Part shown: positions 35,275 to 47,240 of the stretch, piece after piece | How the letters are laid out: each line of letters starts with the position of its first letter | Position numbering within the stretch: position 1 is the stretch's first letter | Assembly: GCF_000972845.2 (NCBI RefSeq) | Contig: NC_040033.1 | Span: forward strand, 3,252,241 to 3,316,240 | Source: Larimichthys crocea | Lineage: Eukaryota > Chordata > Actinopteri > Sciaenidae | Direction: 5' to 3' | Length of the DNA stretch: 64,000 bases | Notes under the pieces: model-generated | Seen by the model: only the letters and a program-made list of their open reading frames with translations | What the model was told of the DNA's origin: nothing | Database searches by the model: none | Position numbers and translations under genes: made by a program

Positions 35275-36540
35275 GCCTTGATATGGATACTTGTGTTTAA
35301 AAAAGCACTGACTTTTATTTTTTTAATCTAAGCTGAATAGGAACTTCTTTCATTTCATTCTTGCGATTCCATTTTTTTTTCCTCATAAAAAAAGGTGGAA
35401 TAGGTTTGAGACACTGAAATGTCCTATTATTGATGGAAATGGCTTCAGTTGCCATATGAATGTAGATGATATTGGCTCTAGTCGAGTTTGACCTGCAGGG
35501 TGATAAACAGCCTGATGGAAGCCAAAAGTGCTTTGCTAAACGTCAGTCATTGTTCAGTTCATTTGTGTGGGTTGATTTAGGTCTTGCTTGAAGATCAATG
35601 CTGCAGGCAGGAATAAAGAGTGGAGAAAATACATGAAGATTTTAAATGCATTCCCAAAGGCAAGCCTTCAATCTCACCCCTGCCCCATGGGGGACAGCCA
35701 AACCACGTCTCATCTCCCTATGACTTGGCTGCTTTGCTCAGCTTTGCTTCGTTTACCTGCTCAAATTGCGGCAACCCAGGATGGCATCTCATAAAGCTGT
35801 GTGATGGAAAGGATAGGTCAAGTGCTAGACATACCCTGGCTGCCAAACCATAAGATGTTTTCTAGGATTGTTTTCTGAAAAAGAAATAGATATGATATAC
35901 CCTCTGTTTCCATCATTAGACTTAAATAGCATGTTGTCCTGAATTTGTATTCATAACCTGCCAGCCAAGCACACACATGAAATAGATACAACAAGAGAAC
36001 ATAATGGAATATTTTTGTTCTCTGCCTTACAAACAGATGGAATAATAGGAAACACTGAGGGCCGAGGATGGAGCTGAGGAGGGGAAACTCAATAGTGGGA
36101 TTTTAATATCTGAGAGAGAAACAGTAAACATGAACTGTGCCAGTTTTCAGAGGCTGTCTGCGTATAATTTCTTTAATGTGGCACCTAAAAGAGCTAAACT
36201 TCAAGAAGCTTTATATGGAGAACACCAACAGCCGTGTGAGAATGAATGAGAGAAAACAATCTTTGCCAAAAAATCTGAGCAAACTTAAGCCAGTGTTGCA
36301 GGCAAATGGAGATCAATCCATTCTCTTAATGCTACTTTTCTCTCTTTCTTTATTTCATGTGTGATTTCTCTGCTATTCTGTAAACAATACCAGTATGAAG
36401 GCTGGACCAGCTCCAGAAAAATAAGAAGCTATAGATTTGGTGTGAAATGGGCATCAAATGGGACTGGACATGTCAGGGTAAATGTCAGTGGTCTCTATTT
36501 CTGTAGCATTTATGGGGTTCACTGTTCGTCATCATTGAGG
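35275..36540. other. Stretch with no recognisable gene
   Basis: No domain recognised. The open frame at 35620-35853 shows a single CSNCGNPGW cluster but no repeat of it or splice support. Confidence 0.4.
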
Positions 36541-36544
36541 TTAA

Positions 36545-36592
36545 GGGTAAGATTAACTTTATTGAACCTTGAGGGGAAATTGTGTAGCAGTG
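36545..36592 (+). repeat. Small fragment of a fish repeat (ACTTTATTGA motif)
   Basis: GTAAGATTAACTTTATTGAA, then CTTGAGGGGAAATTG, resembles the common teleost motif GATAGACTTTATTGATCCC followed by GAGGGGAAATT. Overlapping open frames are not supported as genes. Confidence 0.4.
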
Positions 36593-36599
36593 TGACTTT

Positions 36600-37595
36600 T
36601 CAAAATCTCTTTCAACCCAATGATGAGTTTCAAGGAAAACAGGAGGCAACACTGGACCTGAGAAAAACTGTACAATGAGAACAACAAGAACTGTACCATT
36701 TACTGGTGTCTTCATGCAGTTCTCAGCGGCTTTTTAGAGAGGGACAGCATCATCTGCTATAGGTCTTCATTGTTGTCAATTAGAGTTTGTATAAAAGGAC
36801 GAGAGCCAAGGTCAGAGGACAACCCTGGGGTATTCTGAGGGTCCATTTGATTACAGCCCTTATGTCTAAATTTTCCATTTTCTTTCCACTTTGATGCACA
36901 ACCTGGATTAGAACACACAAGTTTGTATTTTCTATATATTTGTAATTAGTTAATTCAATCATCCCAGGTAATCATTTGGCAGTTTTGTTTTCCTACTTAC
37001 TTTTTGAATAAAACTCATCCAAGTTTGATGACAAAAGCTATTTTTGTTCATGAAGAAAAGAAACGCATTAATGGTAATCAAACACAAGATATTTAATGAG
37101 TAATTAGAATATGAAATGATGAAATAAATTGACTTCAAAAAAGATAAGATAAAGCCGTGCATAAAATTATAGGAAATTAATATGGATTACTTGTTTACCC
37201 TTTTCTCTTGAACTATGGTTGACACATAGCTAATGAAGTAATAGTGGTTTAATGTACACTTGTCTTCTCTTCAGTAAATGTCATTGCCATGACCAGTATG
37301 CTTTGTAGGAACAGACAATGAAAATTATGAGAAGCTTATAGCTTTTCATAATTTGCTCTGATACATTACATTGAATAAGTGTTATTCAACATATAAACAT
37401 TAAATTAAATGAAAGGCTCTTGGTGATTCTACAGTTTCCCTTGGTTGGCTGAAATATATTCATTTTTAGTGTGTCTATCCATGAGTCATGAGTCTAACAA
37501 ACATGTTGAATACATTTGCATCCTCAGAAAACATTCAAACACAAAATACTTCGTTACATTTGCTTGCTTATATATATTAAAAAAAAGTAATTCAG
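36600..37595. other. Stretch with no recognisable gene
   Basis: AT-rich. A minus-strand frame near 36820 reads RIPQGCPL, superficially like an RT motif, but no adjoining RT residues support it. Confidence 0.4.
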
Positions 37596-37597
37596 AG

Positions 37598-37732
37598 AAA
37601 TTACCTATAGAGTCCAAAACCTTAAATACGTTGTAAACATGTTAAATTCTGCTGTAAAGTAGATTCATCTTTAGATGGGGGCTTATGGAGACTGGCTCGC
37701 TATGTAGCCAGCCTCAAGTTGCTGCAGTTTTA
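37598..37732 (+). repeat. Interspersed repeat family A, copy 4 (3' part)
   Basis: Contains ACCTATAGAGTCCAAAAC, GTTGTAAACATGTTAAATTC, TTATGGAGACTGGCTCGC, TAGCCAGCCTCAAGTTGC and ends TGCAGTTTTACG, in the order of the 17218 copy. Only the last ~135 bp of the family is here. Confidence 0.75.
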
Positions 37733-37739
37733 CGCTTCT

Positions 37740-38212
37740 TATTACCAATGCTGGTAATCCTTTTGTGATTGGGTGAGCAGATAAATGGCAACCAATGACA
37801 CACTGCTTAATGAGAGTATAGCCATAGCTCTTATGACAAGAGGACACATGGTTGACGATTATTGAAACAGTCCTGCAGTTACGGTCAAATGCAGTTTCTA
37901 TGGTTTCTTTTAAGTGTAGTGCGGAAACCAGCAGCTGTGGATCCACATGTACAGTACAGTGACAATATATGTTTTGTTTTTTTTTCCTTTCTAAGCCAAA
38001 GTCACCCTGACCTCCTCTTGACCTCCGCTCAGCAAAGACAAAGAGCAACACGACTGAGAAAATAACTGCAGCAGTTCAAATGTCTGATTAAAAATTTAGA
38101 CTGATCAAATCAGCCTTATTTATTCACAGCACCAGAGGCTACGCATGATTGGCTGAAAACTAGCATCAAGCTGTACTTGATTAGTGATGTCTGATGAGCT
38201 TCTTCCCGCTCA
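37740..38212. other. Stretch with no recognisable gene
   Basis: No feature recognised. The minus-strand 122-codon frame (37683-38051) overlaps the family A copy and has no domain. Confidence 0.45.
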
Positions 38213-38213
38213 T

Positions 38214-38215
<2 letters not shown>

Positions 38216-38246
<31 letters not shown>
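38216..38246. repeat. 31-base poly-G homopolymer
   Basis: An uninterrupted run of G, with a second run of ten G at 38299-38308. It makes a poly-Pro stretch in the minus-strand frame at 38116-38421, which I do not consider a gene. True length is uncertain, since homopolymers are error-prone. Confidence 0.9.
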
Positions 38247-38249
38247 CTG

Positions 38250-38875
38250 TTGATTTGGGCTGATGAGACTTAATCATGCTAATCAATCTGCTCGAGGAGG
38301 GGGGGGGGCATGGAGTTGAAAGATAAATAATAAAAAATCTATAGTTGGATGCATGAGAATGAGATCTATTCAGATTGTTTAGGATATGCATTGTGTTGAC
38401 AGAGTGATTTTTTTCAGTCACTTATGTAAATTAATGAATACTGTGGATGAGCATGAACACTTTTGTTTTTCACCACAGAATGCTGCATATTGCCTGAGGA
38501 ATATGTAACAGTTGTCTTTGTAATGGGTTTTCTATTTTTCCTTGAGCTGCTAAAAACATGAGAATCACATGAGGTTATGCTGTCACCCTGACTGCACTTG
38601 TTCACAGAGCGATGCCCTCAATTCCATTATTCTTAATATTTAGACACTCAATTAGTATACACAAGATGGCCTTTCATGAACTCAGAGGAACTTTGTTCTT
38701 GAGGGGAAACTATTAACAGCTTAGCGTTTAAGTGAGAGTAAATAAAGTTCCTCACCCTGTTGCAATTTCCTTCACTCCTACATGTTGGATGTGCATATAA
38801 TTATCACAGTGATCAGCGTGTGTGTTTGATGTGGAATAAATGTTGATGAAAGAGCTTGCAACACCATCATAGTTT
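38250..38875. other. Stretch with no recognisable gene
   Basis: Apart from the second G run at 38299-38308, nothing recognised. Confidence 0.45.
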
Positions 38876-38879
38876 GCTG

Positions 38880-39130
38880 TTATTTGCATAGTCCCAGTTC
38901 CCCAAAAAGTATGAGTTAGTGTCTCAGGACTGGAAAGCGCCTCCCTGTGTATTCTTCAAAGCGTTTATTCTACCATGCCAAACCTGGATGGTGAGGGAAC
39001 CTCCTCACGCCCCGTGAGACCTCCTCACTTTGCTAATTAGACACAATTGTCTTGAAACGGAATATCGGGGGCTGTTTCAATGTGCGGAGGGAGGCGTCAA
39101 GTGTCAATGAAAGGTATATCATCTGATGAG
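38880..39130. other. Low-repeat block, candidate conserved noncoding sequence
   Basis: No repeat match. It carries a GCTAATTAGACACAATTGTC cluster near 39034 and an inverted GGTCTCACGGGG-type core around 39006-39022. Coding frames are closed. Function is inferred from texture only. Confidence 0.3.
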
Positions 39131-39134
39131 AGGA

Positions 39135-39640
39135 AAGAGGTTTCAGTGAAAGGGTGACACTGTTCAAGAATCTGACAGTTTGAGTTGTTGAATTATTTAT
39201 TGAATTTTACAATTCTCATGTTTTGTAACATTCCAGGAGGTTTGAGTGACAGAATCTCAAGTCAGAGATGTTGCCATGAGGCTTATCTGTGTTTGGAATT
39301 GGAACATTTTGAAACTAAATTCAGAACAGAAAGCCATTCAGCATCATGGAGAGTAGAGGCCAGTGTTAGAAGCCTGACTCATAACCTAAAAGTCTGTATA
39401 TCCTAAAAATTATGCTTTAATTTTGACCATGCTTCATAATCAACCTTTTCTGATGCTCCTAATTTCATGAAGTGTAATAGAGTAGCTCTCTAATGAGACA
39501 AATCATTCATCTCATTGTTGTTTTTCACTTTGTCATCAGGTTATGGCAAAGGGAGTATCAATTTGCCAACCCCGTCACCTCAAAATTATGTTTATATAGT
39601 ACTAATTTGTTTTCCCAAATATGGTGTGATGGGAAATGCA
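39135..39640. other. Stretch with no recognisable gene
   Basis: A 73-codon frame at 39185-39406 shows no motif. Nothing else was recognised. Confidence 0.45.
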
Positions 39641-39644
39641 ATTG

Positions 39645-39760
39645 CTGTCCAAAGCACAGGACACTGACACCAGAGTCTGGGGTCCCACATGTAATTAAGT
39701 TTAGACAATAAAAGCACTTTGGTTAGAGTTAGTTAACAATCGTGGTTTTGGTAAAATGTC
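39645..39760 (+). repeat. Interspersed repeat family B, copy 2 (longest)
   Basis: Reads AAAGCACAGGACACTGACAC, GAGTCTGGGGTCCCACATGT, AATTAAGTTTAGACAATAAA, AGCACTTTGGTTAGAGTT, then CGTGGTTTTGGTAAAA. It matches the fish repeat with GCAGGACTTTGACACC and a GCAACAAAAGCACTTTGG-like 3' part. Confidence 0.65.
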
Positions 39761-39764
39761 AATT

Positions 39765-41130
39765 AGGGAATCACTGCTTGTCTCATGTTGCTGCAGACCT
39801 GTTCTGCATAAAACAAAGTCCATGATCTGTCCTCAACCTGAGTGTTTAAACTGTATGGTTCATCCTCTGTACAGCATGAATCTGCTATGTCCATATCAAA
39901 GCATCCAGATAGTGGAGCCAAAGAAAAACCCAAAAGATTCTTTTCTGCAGAGGTTTTGTAAGGCCAGCCATACAACTGACTGATCCTGAGGCCCTGCAGC
40001 TACTGACGCATTAGCTGAAGGAGTTCTTATATAATGCTACAAATAAGTATGGAATACAGAGCGAGTTTGATTACTAATTCAGAAGACCGAGGTGGAACTG
40101 TGTCTTGCTATTCTGGCAGATGAATGCCAAGATCAATCCAAATGGAGGTGTTTGAGATGATTAAAGAAACCCTGTGTTGACTTCACTGACACGTCTGGAA
40201 ACATCAACTGGAGGAAAATAACTTGACATATTGTAAGTGCTAGAGCTGGATCTATCCCTGTATAGGTCTTTCATTTTCACTGATGCTGTCATAATAGAAA
40301 AGAAAAAAAAAAAAGGTTGGGGAGGTGCATGTTATAAAAGTAATACTGGAGCACACTGTTTATATGTTCCATTGACTAAATGTTGTGTCACATACTGTGA
40401 AGGACATGGACATATTAGCCAATTTTGGCACACTGAGTCATTTCACATTGTAGAGTTCACAGGTGAGTATTTGAAAATATTACAAAAAGATAATACATTA
40501 AGGAGAAAGACGTGGGGGTCCTATTTTTGTGTCATACATTACTTCTAGTGTAATAGAATTGATGAAAATCATACAATGACCACAATCTGCATTTCAGATT
40601 CGAGCAATTCGCAGCAGTTCTAGTCAATGTTCCAAACCCCACCAGCTGGCGGGCTAAGCACTCTGCTTTGCATGGAGGACGGACCAAAACTGCGTAGGCG
40701 AGGTGCCAGAAACATGTGCAGTGGAATATAGGAGTTACAGGTCAATAGAACACTGGGTGCCACCCTTCTTAAGCCAAATAATATTACTACTACATGCTTT
40801 TCCTGCACATCCCCTCTGTCTGTATCGTGTCTCAACATCTCTCAGTGTTGGAGAAATTGGCAATAACATGGAAGTCTACAGTATGTAGCAGTTTAGCCAG
40901 TTTCTAATTCACAATATGACCACATGACCTTACATTTATTAAATCAGCATCCTGAAAAATAAAACAAAAATTAGGATTCTTTTATTTCTGTTAAGTGACC
41001 CACTGGCTGGTCAGGAGTCCAAACTAGTCTCTACAGGCATCTTTTTAATTACGTGACAGTGGTGACAATGACGCTTTGGAGTCAGTTATGTACAGGCATG
41101 GCAAGACTAAGTCCTTGGACATTCTGAGGG
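39765..41130. other. Stretch with no recognisable gene
   Basis: Open frames on both strands near 39756-39983, 40237-40548 and 40620-40888 have no domain. No repeat family was recognised. Confidence 0.4.
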
Positions 41131-41131
41131 A

Positions 41132-41396
41132 TTGGTGGATTTTGTTGCCTCCGTAGACAGTGTGATGGAGGGGCAGCTTAAGGCAGCTGAAGTTACTGTT
41201 GGCACAAACAGAGCAGTTGGATTTCATGCTGTCAGTGCTAAAGGACGATGTTCTTATCACTCTTCAAACAGAGGAGTCGACATTTACACCTGCTGCGTTG
41301 ATGCAAGAGCGGTTCTTTGAGTCCATTAACATCCAGAACCGAGCCAACACCATCACTGTACCACTTCTGGAGATGCTCAGACTGCTGAAATAACAG
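41132..41396 (+). pseudogene. Unrecognised coding-like remnant (possible terminal exon or pseudogene)
   Basis: Two overlapping plus-strand frames look more protein-like than their surroundings. The second, closed by TAA at 41391-41393, ends QNRANTITVPLLEMLRLLK and carries TEQLDFMLSVLKDD and FTPAALMQERFFESINIQ, an even mix of hydrophobic and charged residues as in a helical protein. The first (DFVASVDSVMEGQLKAAEVT) could be its upstream part before a frameshift near 41190. I cannot name a family. No clear splice acceptor was fixed. It could be a decayed processed copy, a last exon, or chance. Confidence 0.3.
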
Positions 41397-41399
41397 CTC

Positions 41400-44300
41400 A
41401 TCCTCATAGCTGCTTTAATCAAAAATCAGATATGAAGCTGATGCAGTGTGACTGCTGTGTTTGTTTGTTTATGTTCAGAGTGATGTTTCTGTGTTTTTGA
41501 GATGACGTTTTAAATCTTTAATAATTCCATGTGCTGGAGGTTTGTTTATAGAAGTTTCCTTTTGTTGGCTGTTTTTCGTTGGTTATCAAGGACATCAGTT
41601 GAAGTGAAGTGAATTTAAAATTTGTGGCTATGCAGTTTGTATTGAAGCATGCTCTGATCTAACAGGTTAGAAATGTTCATAATTTAGTGTTTTGTGCAGT
41701 TTTACGAAACACACTTCATGTTTACCCTCCCTATTGGGAGGTGAAAAACAGTCCAGAAGAACATCACAACGATACAAAGATTTTCTACAGCTTGTTTCTA
41801 AATTGTTAAACAGTTAACTGTAAAATAGTCTACACTCTACAAATGTAGACAAAATTACTAACTTAAAGGCCCATTCTATTAGTAAATATGATGTAATATG
41901 TAAATATAATATTGATAACTTGTTTTCATTGTGGTAGTGTATATTCAAATTTAAATAAAAATAAAAATGTGACACTGCAGGTCCTCTTCCATGGACTCCA
42001 CCATGTTGAAGCACCATGTTTCTACAGTAGCACATAATGGACAAAATAAACACTGGGCCTTCATATAAGGGGTTTGTGTTACTGTAGTTCCTGCTACAGT
42101 AGGGAGGCTGAGGTGATGTGGTTGCAATCAGCTATGCCTAAAGATGCCAAAAAAAATGCTATGAAATATAAATATTAAATATAACACATTTGAATGTAGT
42201 CCAGATTACTCGAGTTAAGACCAAACTTCAGATATCTTTTTCTCTTTATGTACAGACAAGAATTTCAGTGTCTACTGAAACAGCTTAAAAAAGGGACCTT
42301 TTCTGTCCTTCAAAGTCTATCTGAGTTCTGTATTTTAATATTTAGACTGTCATATACTAATATTTGAGACGCAGTGCATTCATATTATAAACGTTTTCAT
42401 ATTAATATTTGGGCTGCTGTATATTAATATTGGTATACTACTTTGCCATATATGCCTTGCATGTCTGTTCTTCCCTAGAGAAGAACGAGTTCAGAGAAGC
42501 TTGGGTGGACTTTCTTCTCAGCCCATTACACTGTCCGCCTTCCTATCTATGTTCATATGCACTTTATATTCATATAGTCCCCTTTCTACTGTGGCCCTGA
42601 GAACTGAACACACACTTAAGAAAACACACAATCAGACAAGACATGAGCAAATTAAGAAAACGTCTTCACCACTTGTGCAAAAAACACATAGCACAGAGGA
42701 CAATGGAAACCAAAGGTTTCCAGAGGACACTAAAAAATGGATGAACATGCCTCTGACACGCTTTGTGACTCATGAAGTTCTCGAAGTTGGGTCTGTGAGT
42801 CATCCTTTTTTGTTCATGTTGTGGATTCTGACTTTTCTGTGGACCACATGACCTTGCAGAGTTATCATTTTAATGATTTAGTGTTTATAGGAGATAGTAA
42901 CCATCACTATCCAGTTCACCAGTGTTGACAGACAAGCCTGTGGCATGCATAATAATCAAATCAACATTGTTAGACGATAAATATCCAGAGGTACAGGCAA
43001 CAGTAGGCCAAATATTGTAATGATCATGAGTTAACCTTAGATTCAGTGTTTGAGAAGCTACATATCACACAGTATCAGTTTTTGAGGGGGAGGATTGTTT
43101 CAAGGGAAGGAAGCGTGAAGAGTTCTCAAAGCTGGCTGGTTCTCTAAAATGATCAGGCTACACAGATGCTTGTCCCCGGCCCGGCTCATGCTCACTTGCT
43201 ACACTAAATCTCTAATGCCTGTGAGGCAAGATCCGGTCCAGGTGACAGTTAGTGACCTTTTGGCAGTAAATGAGCCAGGCTGTCAGTTCAAATTAAGTCA
43301 TTTTCATCTACACAGTCAGTGATTGATAAGGAAAGACATTTATGTTTTTATATTTTCTCAATAGCCATTGGCTAGCTGTCATTTGGCTGTCAATACTGGA
43401 CATGAGTTAAAGGGTAACTTCTGTGTATTCCAACCTGGACTTTGATTTCCATGTTTATCAGAGTGACTAATGGGACAAGATGTTTTGAGTTTGGTCAGGT
43501 ATTGAATGAGACAGTTTAAGCTTATATTGAAAGAAATGTTTTTTTTCTTCCTTTGGCTTGATCTGCTGTGTATCTAATCAGTTTTCGCTCAAGGAGAAGT
43601 CCCATTCTGCACCAGCAAAAAGCTTCTTGTGTTGGAGTACATGAATTGTAGCTGAGTGTTGTGTAAAAACCTTTTCAATGTCATGGCTGAACATTTAGCT
43701 GATTTACGCAATGTGGATGAGGACTCTGAATTTGATGGGCTCTTGTGTCTCTTGTATTTATTTGAGCTGGAGTATACAAGTGAAGAGCTCCTACGAGAAA
43801 GGCTGAGGAGGGGAGGCGGAGGGTGGGTGAAGCTCTGGAGAACTGGAGCTCTGGTGTTGCTGTGACCTCGTGAAGTCATAGAAAGAACAAATTATTCATT
43901 TTCCTGTAAGATCCTATTCATAATGTTGTTCCTATGCAGACACTGATAATCATCTAAGCTGTACTTTTAATGGGTTTATTTTGATGGTTGCCCATAAGGG
44001 TTACATTGTAGTTTGCTTGAGGCTGCAACACTCATATCATACTGGACAGACAATTCAGGTTCAGATTGTAAAATACTTATCCTATAGTTATCCTTTAACA
44101 TAGCTGCCTGCTTGTCATTTGCAGTCTTGGCCTGTATTTCTGTGCCCACTTGTCATTTTTAGACACAAATTCTCAATTGCATTTAGTGTAGTAGACTATT
44201 TATATAATATGTTTTATATTTATTCATAGAGTCACACTTCTACAGTACTCTGTACACTTGTCACTGCTGCCAACATTTCATTGTACCATTGATCCTGTGT

Positions 44301-44780
44301 CAGCCAACCGAGCTCGAACTCCTGATGTTTCTATTTAAGTACCACTTTATTTAGAACTGATCTTGTGTACTGTGTTGCATTGTAGTGTATACATGGTATG
44401 TGTACATTTTTTGGCTCACAAAATTAAAGCAAATATATGAAAAAATAAAAAAATAAAAGTAAAATTATAATAGCTATAATAGCTGTTATCTTAATAGGGT
44501 TATTTCATATCACAAAATAGGACTGAACTGAGGATAAGCCTTCAGGTTTATTTCAGAAATATTACTTGTGGCACCAACATATGTGCATGTCATACTCATC
44601 ACAATTCTTGCTGCTAACTTTAAACATTTATGTCAAAACTCACGATCACAAGAATACTTTGAACAAATACAATATTAAACTGGTGATATCAAAAAGATGG
44701 AAAGTTTTGTTTCTTTTAAAAATGTAACTACAATATGAGAATTAATAATAATAATAACTAATAACTAATAAAATAAAACG
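41400..44780. other. Stretch with no recognisable gene
   Basis: Long stretch. Open frames at 42409-42851 and 43589-43879 (both strands) have no domain. A CGAGTTAAGACCAAACT piece near 42208 resembles the 11537/13353 repeat. Much of it is AT-rich with no recognised element. Confidence 0.4.
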
Positions 44781-44783
44781 CAG

Positions 44784-44784
<1 letters not shown>

Positions 44785-44816
<32 letters not shown>
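44785..44816. repeat. (AAT)n microsatellite
   Basis: About ten AAT units, preceded by looser AATAATAAT and AACTAATAA blocks from 44741. Confidence 0.9.
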
Positions 44817-44817
<1 letters not shown>

Positions 44818-44819
44818 GA

Positions 44820-45045
44820 ATAATTACAACTTGTGCCTGATTTATTTGACTATATTTCTGCACTCTTTCCATGCCTGCTTGTCAGTCTGTCTGAAGTTCT
44901 TTAGAAACTCAGATTCTTAACTTCCTTTGTATTATCCCTCTGGTCTTGAAGGTCTATAGGCTACCAGCAGTGTTTGCCACATAAGATGTCTCTGAATTCA
45001 GCTCACGGGAGGTTATAATGAAAATACATTACAAAACATAATTTC
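44820..45045. other. Stretch with no recognisable gene
   Basis: No feature recognised. Confidence 0.45.
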
Positions 45046-45049
45046 TATT

Positions 45050-45530
45050 GAGCCACAGGCTCCATTAATTTGAGCTTAAAAGTGAATCCATTTGCAACAG
45101 CCGCCACTACAGCCCTTCCCTGTTTCAATTCACTCGCAGCCATTTGTAATTGCTTTGTGCCGTGAGTGGAATGGACGCATGCTTATGATTGAATGCACAG
45201 CAGGCATTGATCAGAGCGGGAGATATCTGGGGGTTTTTCGCTGTAGAAATAATACTTCAGTGATGCCAACTGGGATAATTCCCAAAACTAAATGGTCAAC
45301 AATTTAGATTACAGCTCTCAGCATTGACTTCCTGGTGTAAAACTGTCGAACACCTGGAGGCAACAAGCTGCTTGATTTTCCTGGGGAGAAGGATTCAGTG
45401 TGGTGCCAAATATTTGCTGTCTAACTGCTGTATTGATATTTTTTGTAGATACTCTTGTGTGGTAAATTCCATCGTCTGCAATGAAGACCTTTTTTTATTA
45501 GACTTTTGTCTGCTGAAATAGGTCTGTTAA
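45050..45530. other. Low-repeat block, candidate conserved noncoding sequence
   Basis: Repeat-free. It contains CATTAATTTGAGC, a CATTTGTAATTGC site, TGATTGAATGCACAG and GATATCTGGGGG. Two short plus-strand open frames (45092-45307, 45324-45521) show no domain. The regulatory reading is inference. Confidence 0.3.
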
Positions 45531-45534
45531 GCTA

Positions 45535-46000
45535 CTGTGTAGTTGCATGTTTTCTTTGAGATCAGGTATGCTTCTTTCTACCATCAAGGCTTAAGTTTCT
45601 TTCTCAAGAACCAAGGACAAATTGTCCTGGCTGATTTATAACTAAACTCAGTGAAAGCACCAATGTTTGGATCAAGGGCTTTTTTTTCCAATCAGGGATA
45701 TGGGTCTTCTCTCTTGATACAAATGTTGATAGACTCATCTGAGTCACCTTCAGTTGATACTGTTCACTCATAGCACAAAACTTAACAAACGTCAGTGAGT
45801 GCTTTGCAGATGTGCGCCCCTTCTATCTGTTCAGGCTTCTTACCTTGTCTTCGGGAGGTTGTTCGGGCCGTCTGGAGGCTGATGGGAAGACCAGCAGACA
45901 CCTGCAGACTGGGCTCATCAAGTACTTTACCTCTTATGCATGTTTTTCAGGAAGTTCTATGTAGTAATTTGTAGTTTTAGTTGTAGTTAATTAAATAAAA
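45535..46000. other. Stretch with no recognisable gene
   Basis: No feature recognised. Confidence 0.45.
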
Positions 46001-46004
46001 ACGC

Positions 46005-46340
46005 TTTGACTTTTGGATTGCCTGCTGCCCAGCCAGCAAATAACCAGACCCCTATGCCTTTCTCCCATGGGTCAAGATCCAGCTTCCAGGTGCTCACCAT
46101 TGAGGTCTACTTCTGGGTCTGGCTCCAGGAGAGAGCCCCAGTTTACCTTTATCGAGGAGTTGCTGAAGCTCCTTTTTTGTCCAATTCATATGGGTTCATT
46201 AATCGCTGATCCCTCCCCTGGGAACGATTTGCCTTGGGAGACCACACCAGGGGTTTTTGCCCCAGAAAACACAGCTCCCAGGATCACAGAGACACACAAA
46301 CTCCAACACCATGTCAAGGTAGCGATTCTTTGAGGGGAAA
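46005..46340 (+). repeat. Middle-repetitive element fragment of unknown class
   Basis: Contains CTTTCTCCCATGGGTCAAGA, CCCCTGGGAACGATTTGCCT, then CACAGCTCCCAGGATCACAG and AGACACACAAACTCCAACAC with ATGTCAAGGTAGCGATTCTT. I recognise this as a dispersed fish repeat, perhaps from a LINE leader, but cannot assign a family. The two overlapping open frames carry no domain. Confidence 0.45.
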
Positions 46341-46344
46341 AGAA

Positions 46345-47235
46345 CACCAACCACAGGTGAATCGATCTTTGTAGTAAAGATGCAAATACAGCATTATCTA
46401 TAATACAAATCAGTGTCTATCAAGAAAAGTAAACCATGATCACCATAAGCAATTTACCCGTGTGACAGCTGAAGATAGAATGTGTAGAGGGTGTTACTCT
46501 CAAAACACCAATCTGAAATTTGTTTTATAAAGTTGACTTTTTGAGCATTAATGTATTTGCCTCAACAGTACAGAGCTGACAGGAAATGAGTAGAGAGAGA
46601 GACAAACAAATGTCCACTTTAAAGCCCTAACTCTGAAAACAAAAGATTTTATACATTGCAATGAGAAATGCACAATTTCTTTCTACGCCATTTTATGATG
46701 TAGCCACCCTAAACGCTAAACATAATCAGATACATCGGTTGTTGTTGTTGTTTTCCAGCAAAAGGAGCAGCTCAAGGTGTGTTTTTCTGTAGTATGAAAC
46801 CAAACTCGCTATTACCAAGGTAACCACAGGTGTCATGCAAAAATCAGAACTGAAATCTTCTGTTCAGGATTTCATTATGAACAAAATACAGGTGAAAATG
46901 TATCACCATCATATTGAGCCCTTTCATGACTTTGAGGCATTCTGCTGAACTCTTTATACATTCTTCATGTGTGGGAACACACAGTCCAGGTGAAAATCAA
47001 ACCTTTTAAATCAATGTAATAATACAGGTGAATGAAATGATGAGGCATAATACTGAATTGTTGTTCAACCTGCTAAAATCCAGAGAAATTACGCAGATAT
47101 TACTATTTGAATATCTGGTTTGAGTTTCTAAGTGTCATTTTTGAGACTGAATATTTTATTTCAGGTACATAATGTAAAAATTGTAATACATAATACATAC
47201 TATTTTATTGTTATTATCATGGAGTGAGACCTATG
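46345..47235. other. Stretch with no recognisable gene
   Basis: A GTTGTTGTTGTTGTT run sits near 46739. Otherwise nothing was recognised. Confidence 0.45.
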
Positions 47236-47240
47236 GAGCT

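Noticed and set aside
36780..36962. Minus-strand frame with RIPQGCPL, like an RT motif
   Set aside because: No other RT residues flank it in any frame, so eight matching residues are probably chance.
37683..38051. 122-codon minus-strand frame
   Set aside because: Starts outside and ends inside a family A repeat copy, with no domain.
38116..38421. 101-codon minus-strand frame with a poly-Pro run
   Set aside because: The proline run is the antisense of the G homopolymer and nothing else in it looks like protein.
42409..42851. 116-codon plus-strand frame
   Set aside because: No motif, biased composition only, and no homologue recognised.
43589..43879. Frames open on both strands, one acidic (DLRNVDEDSEF)
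   Set aside because: Both strands open at once with no recognised family; no splice or conservation evidence.
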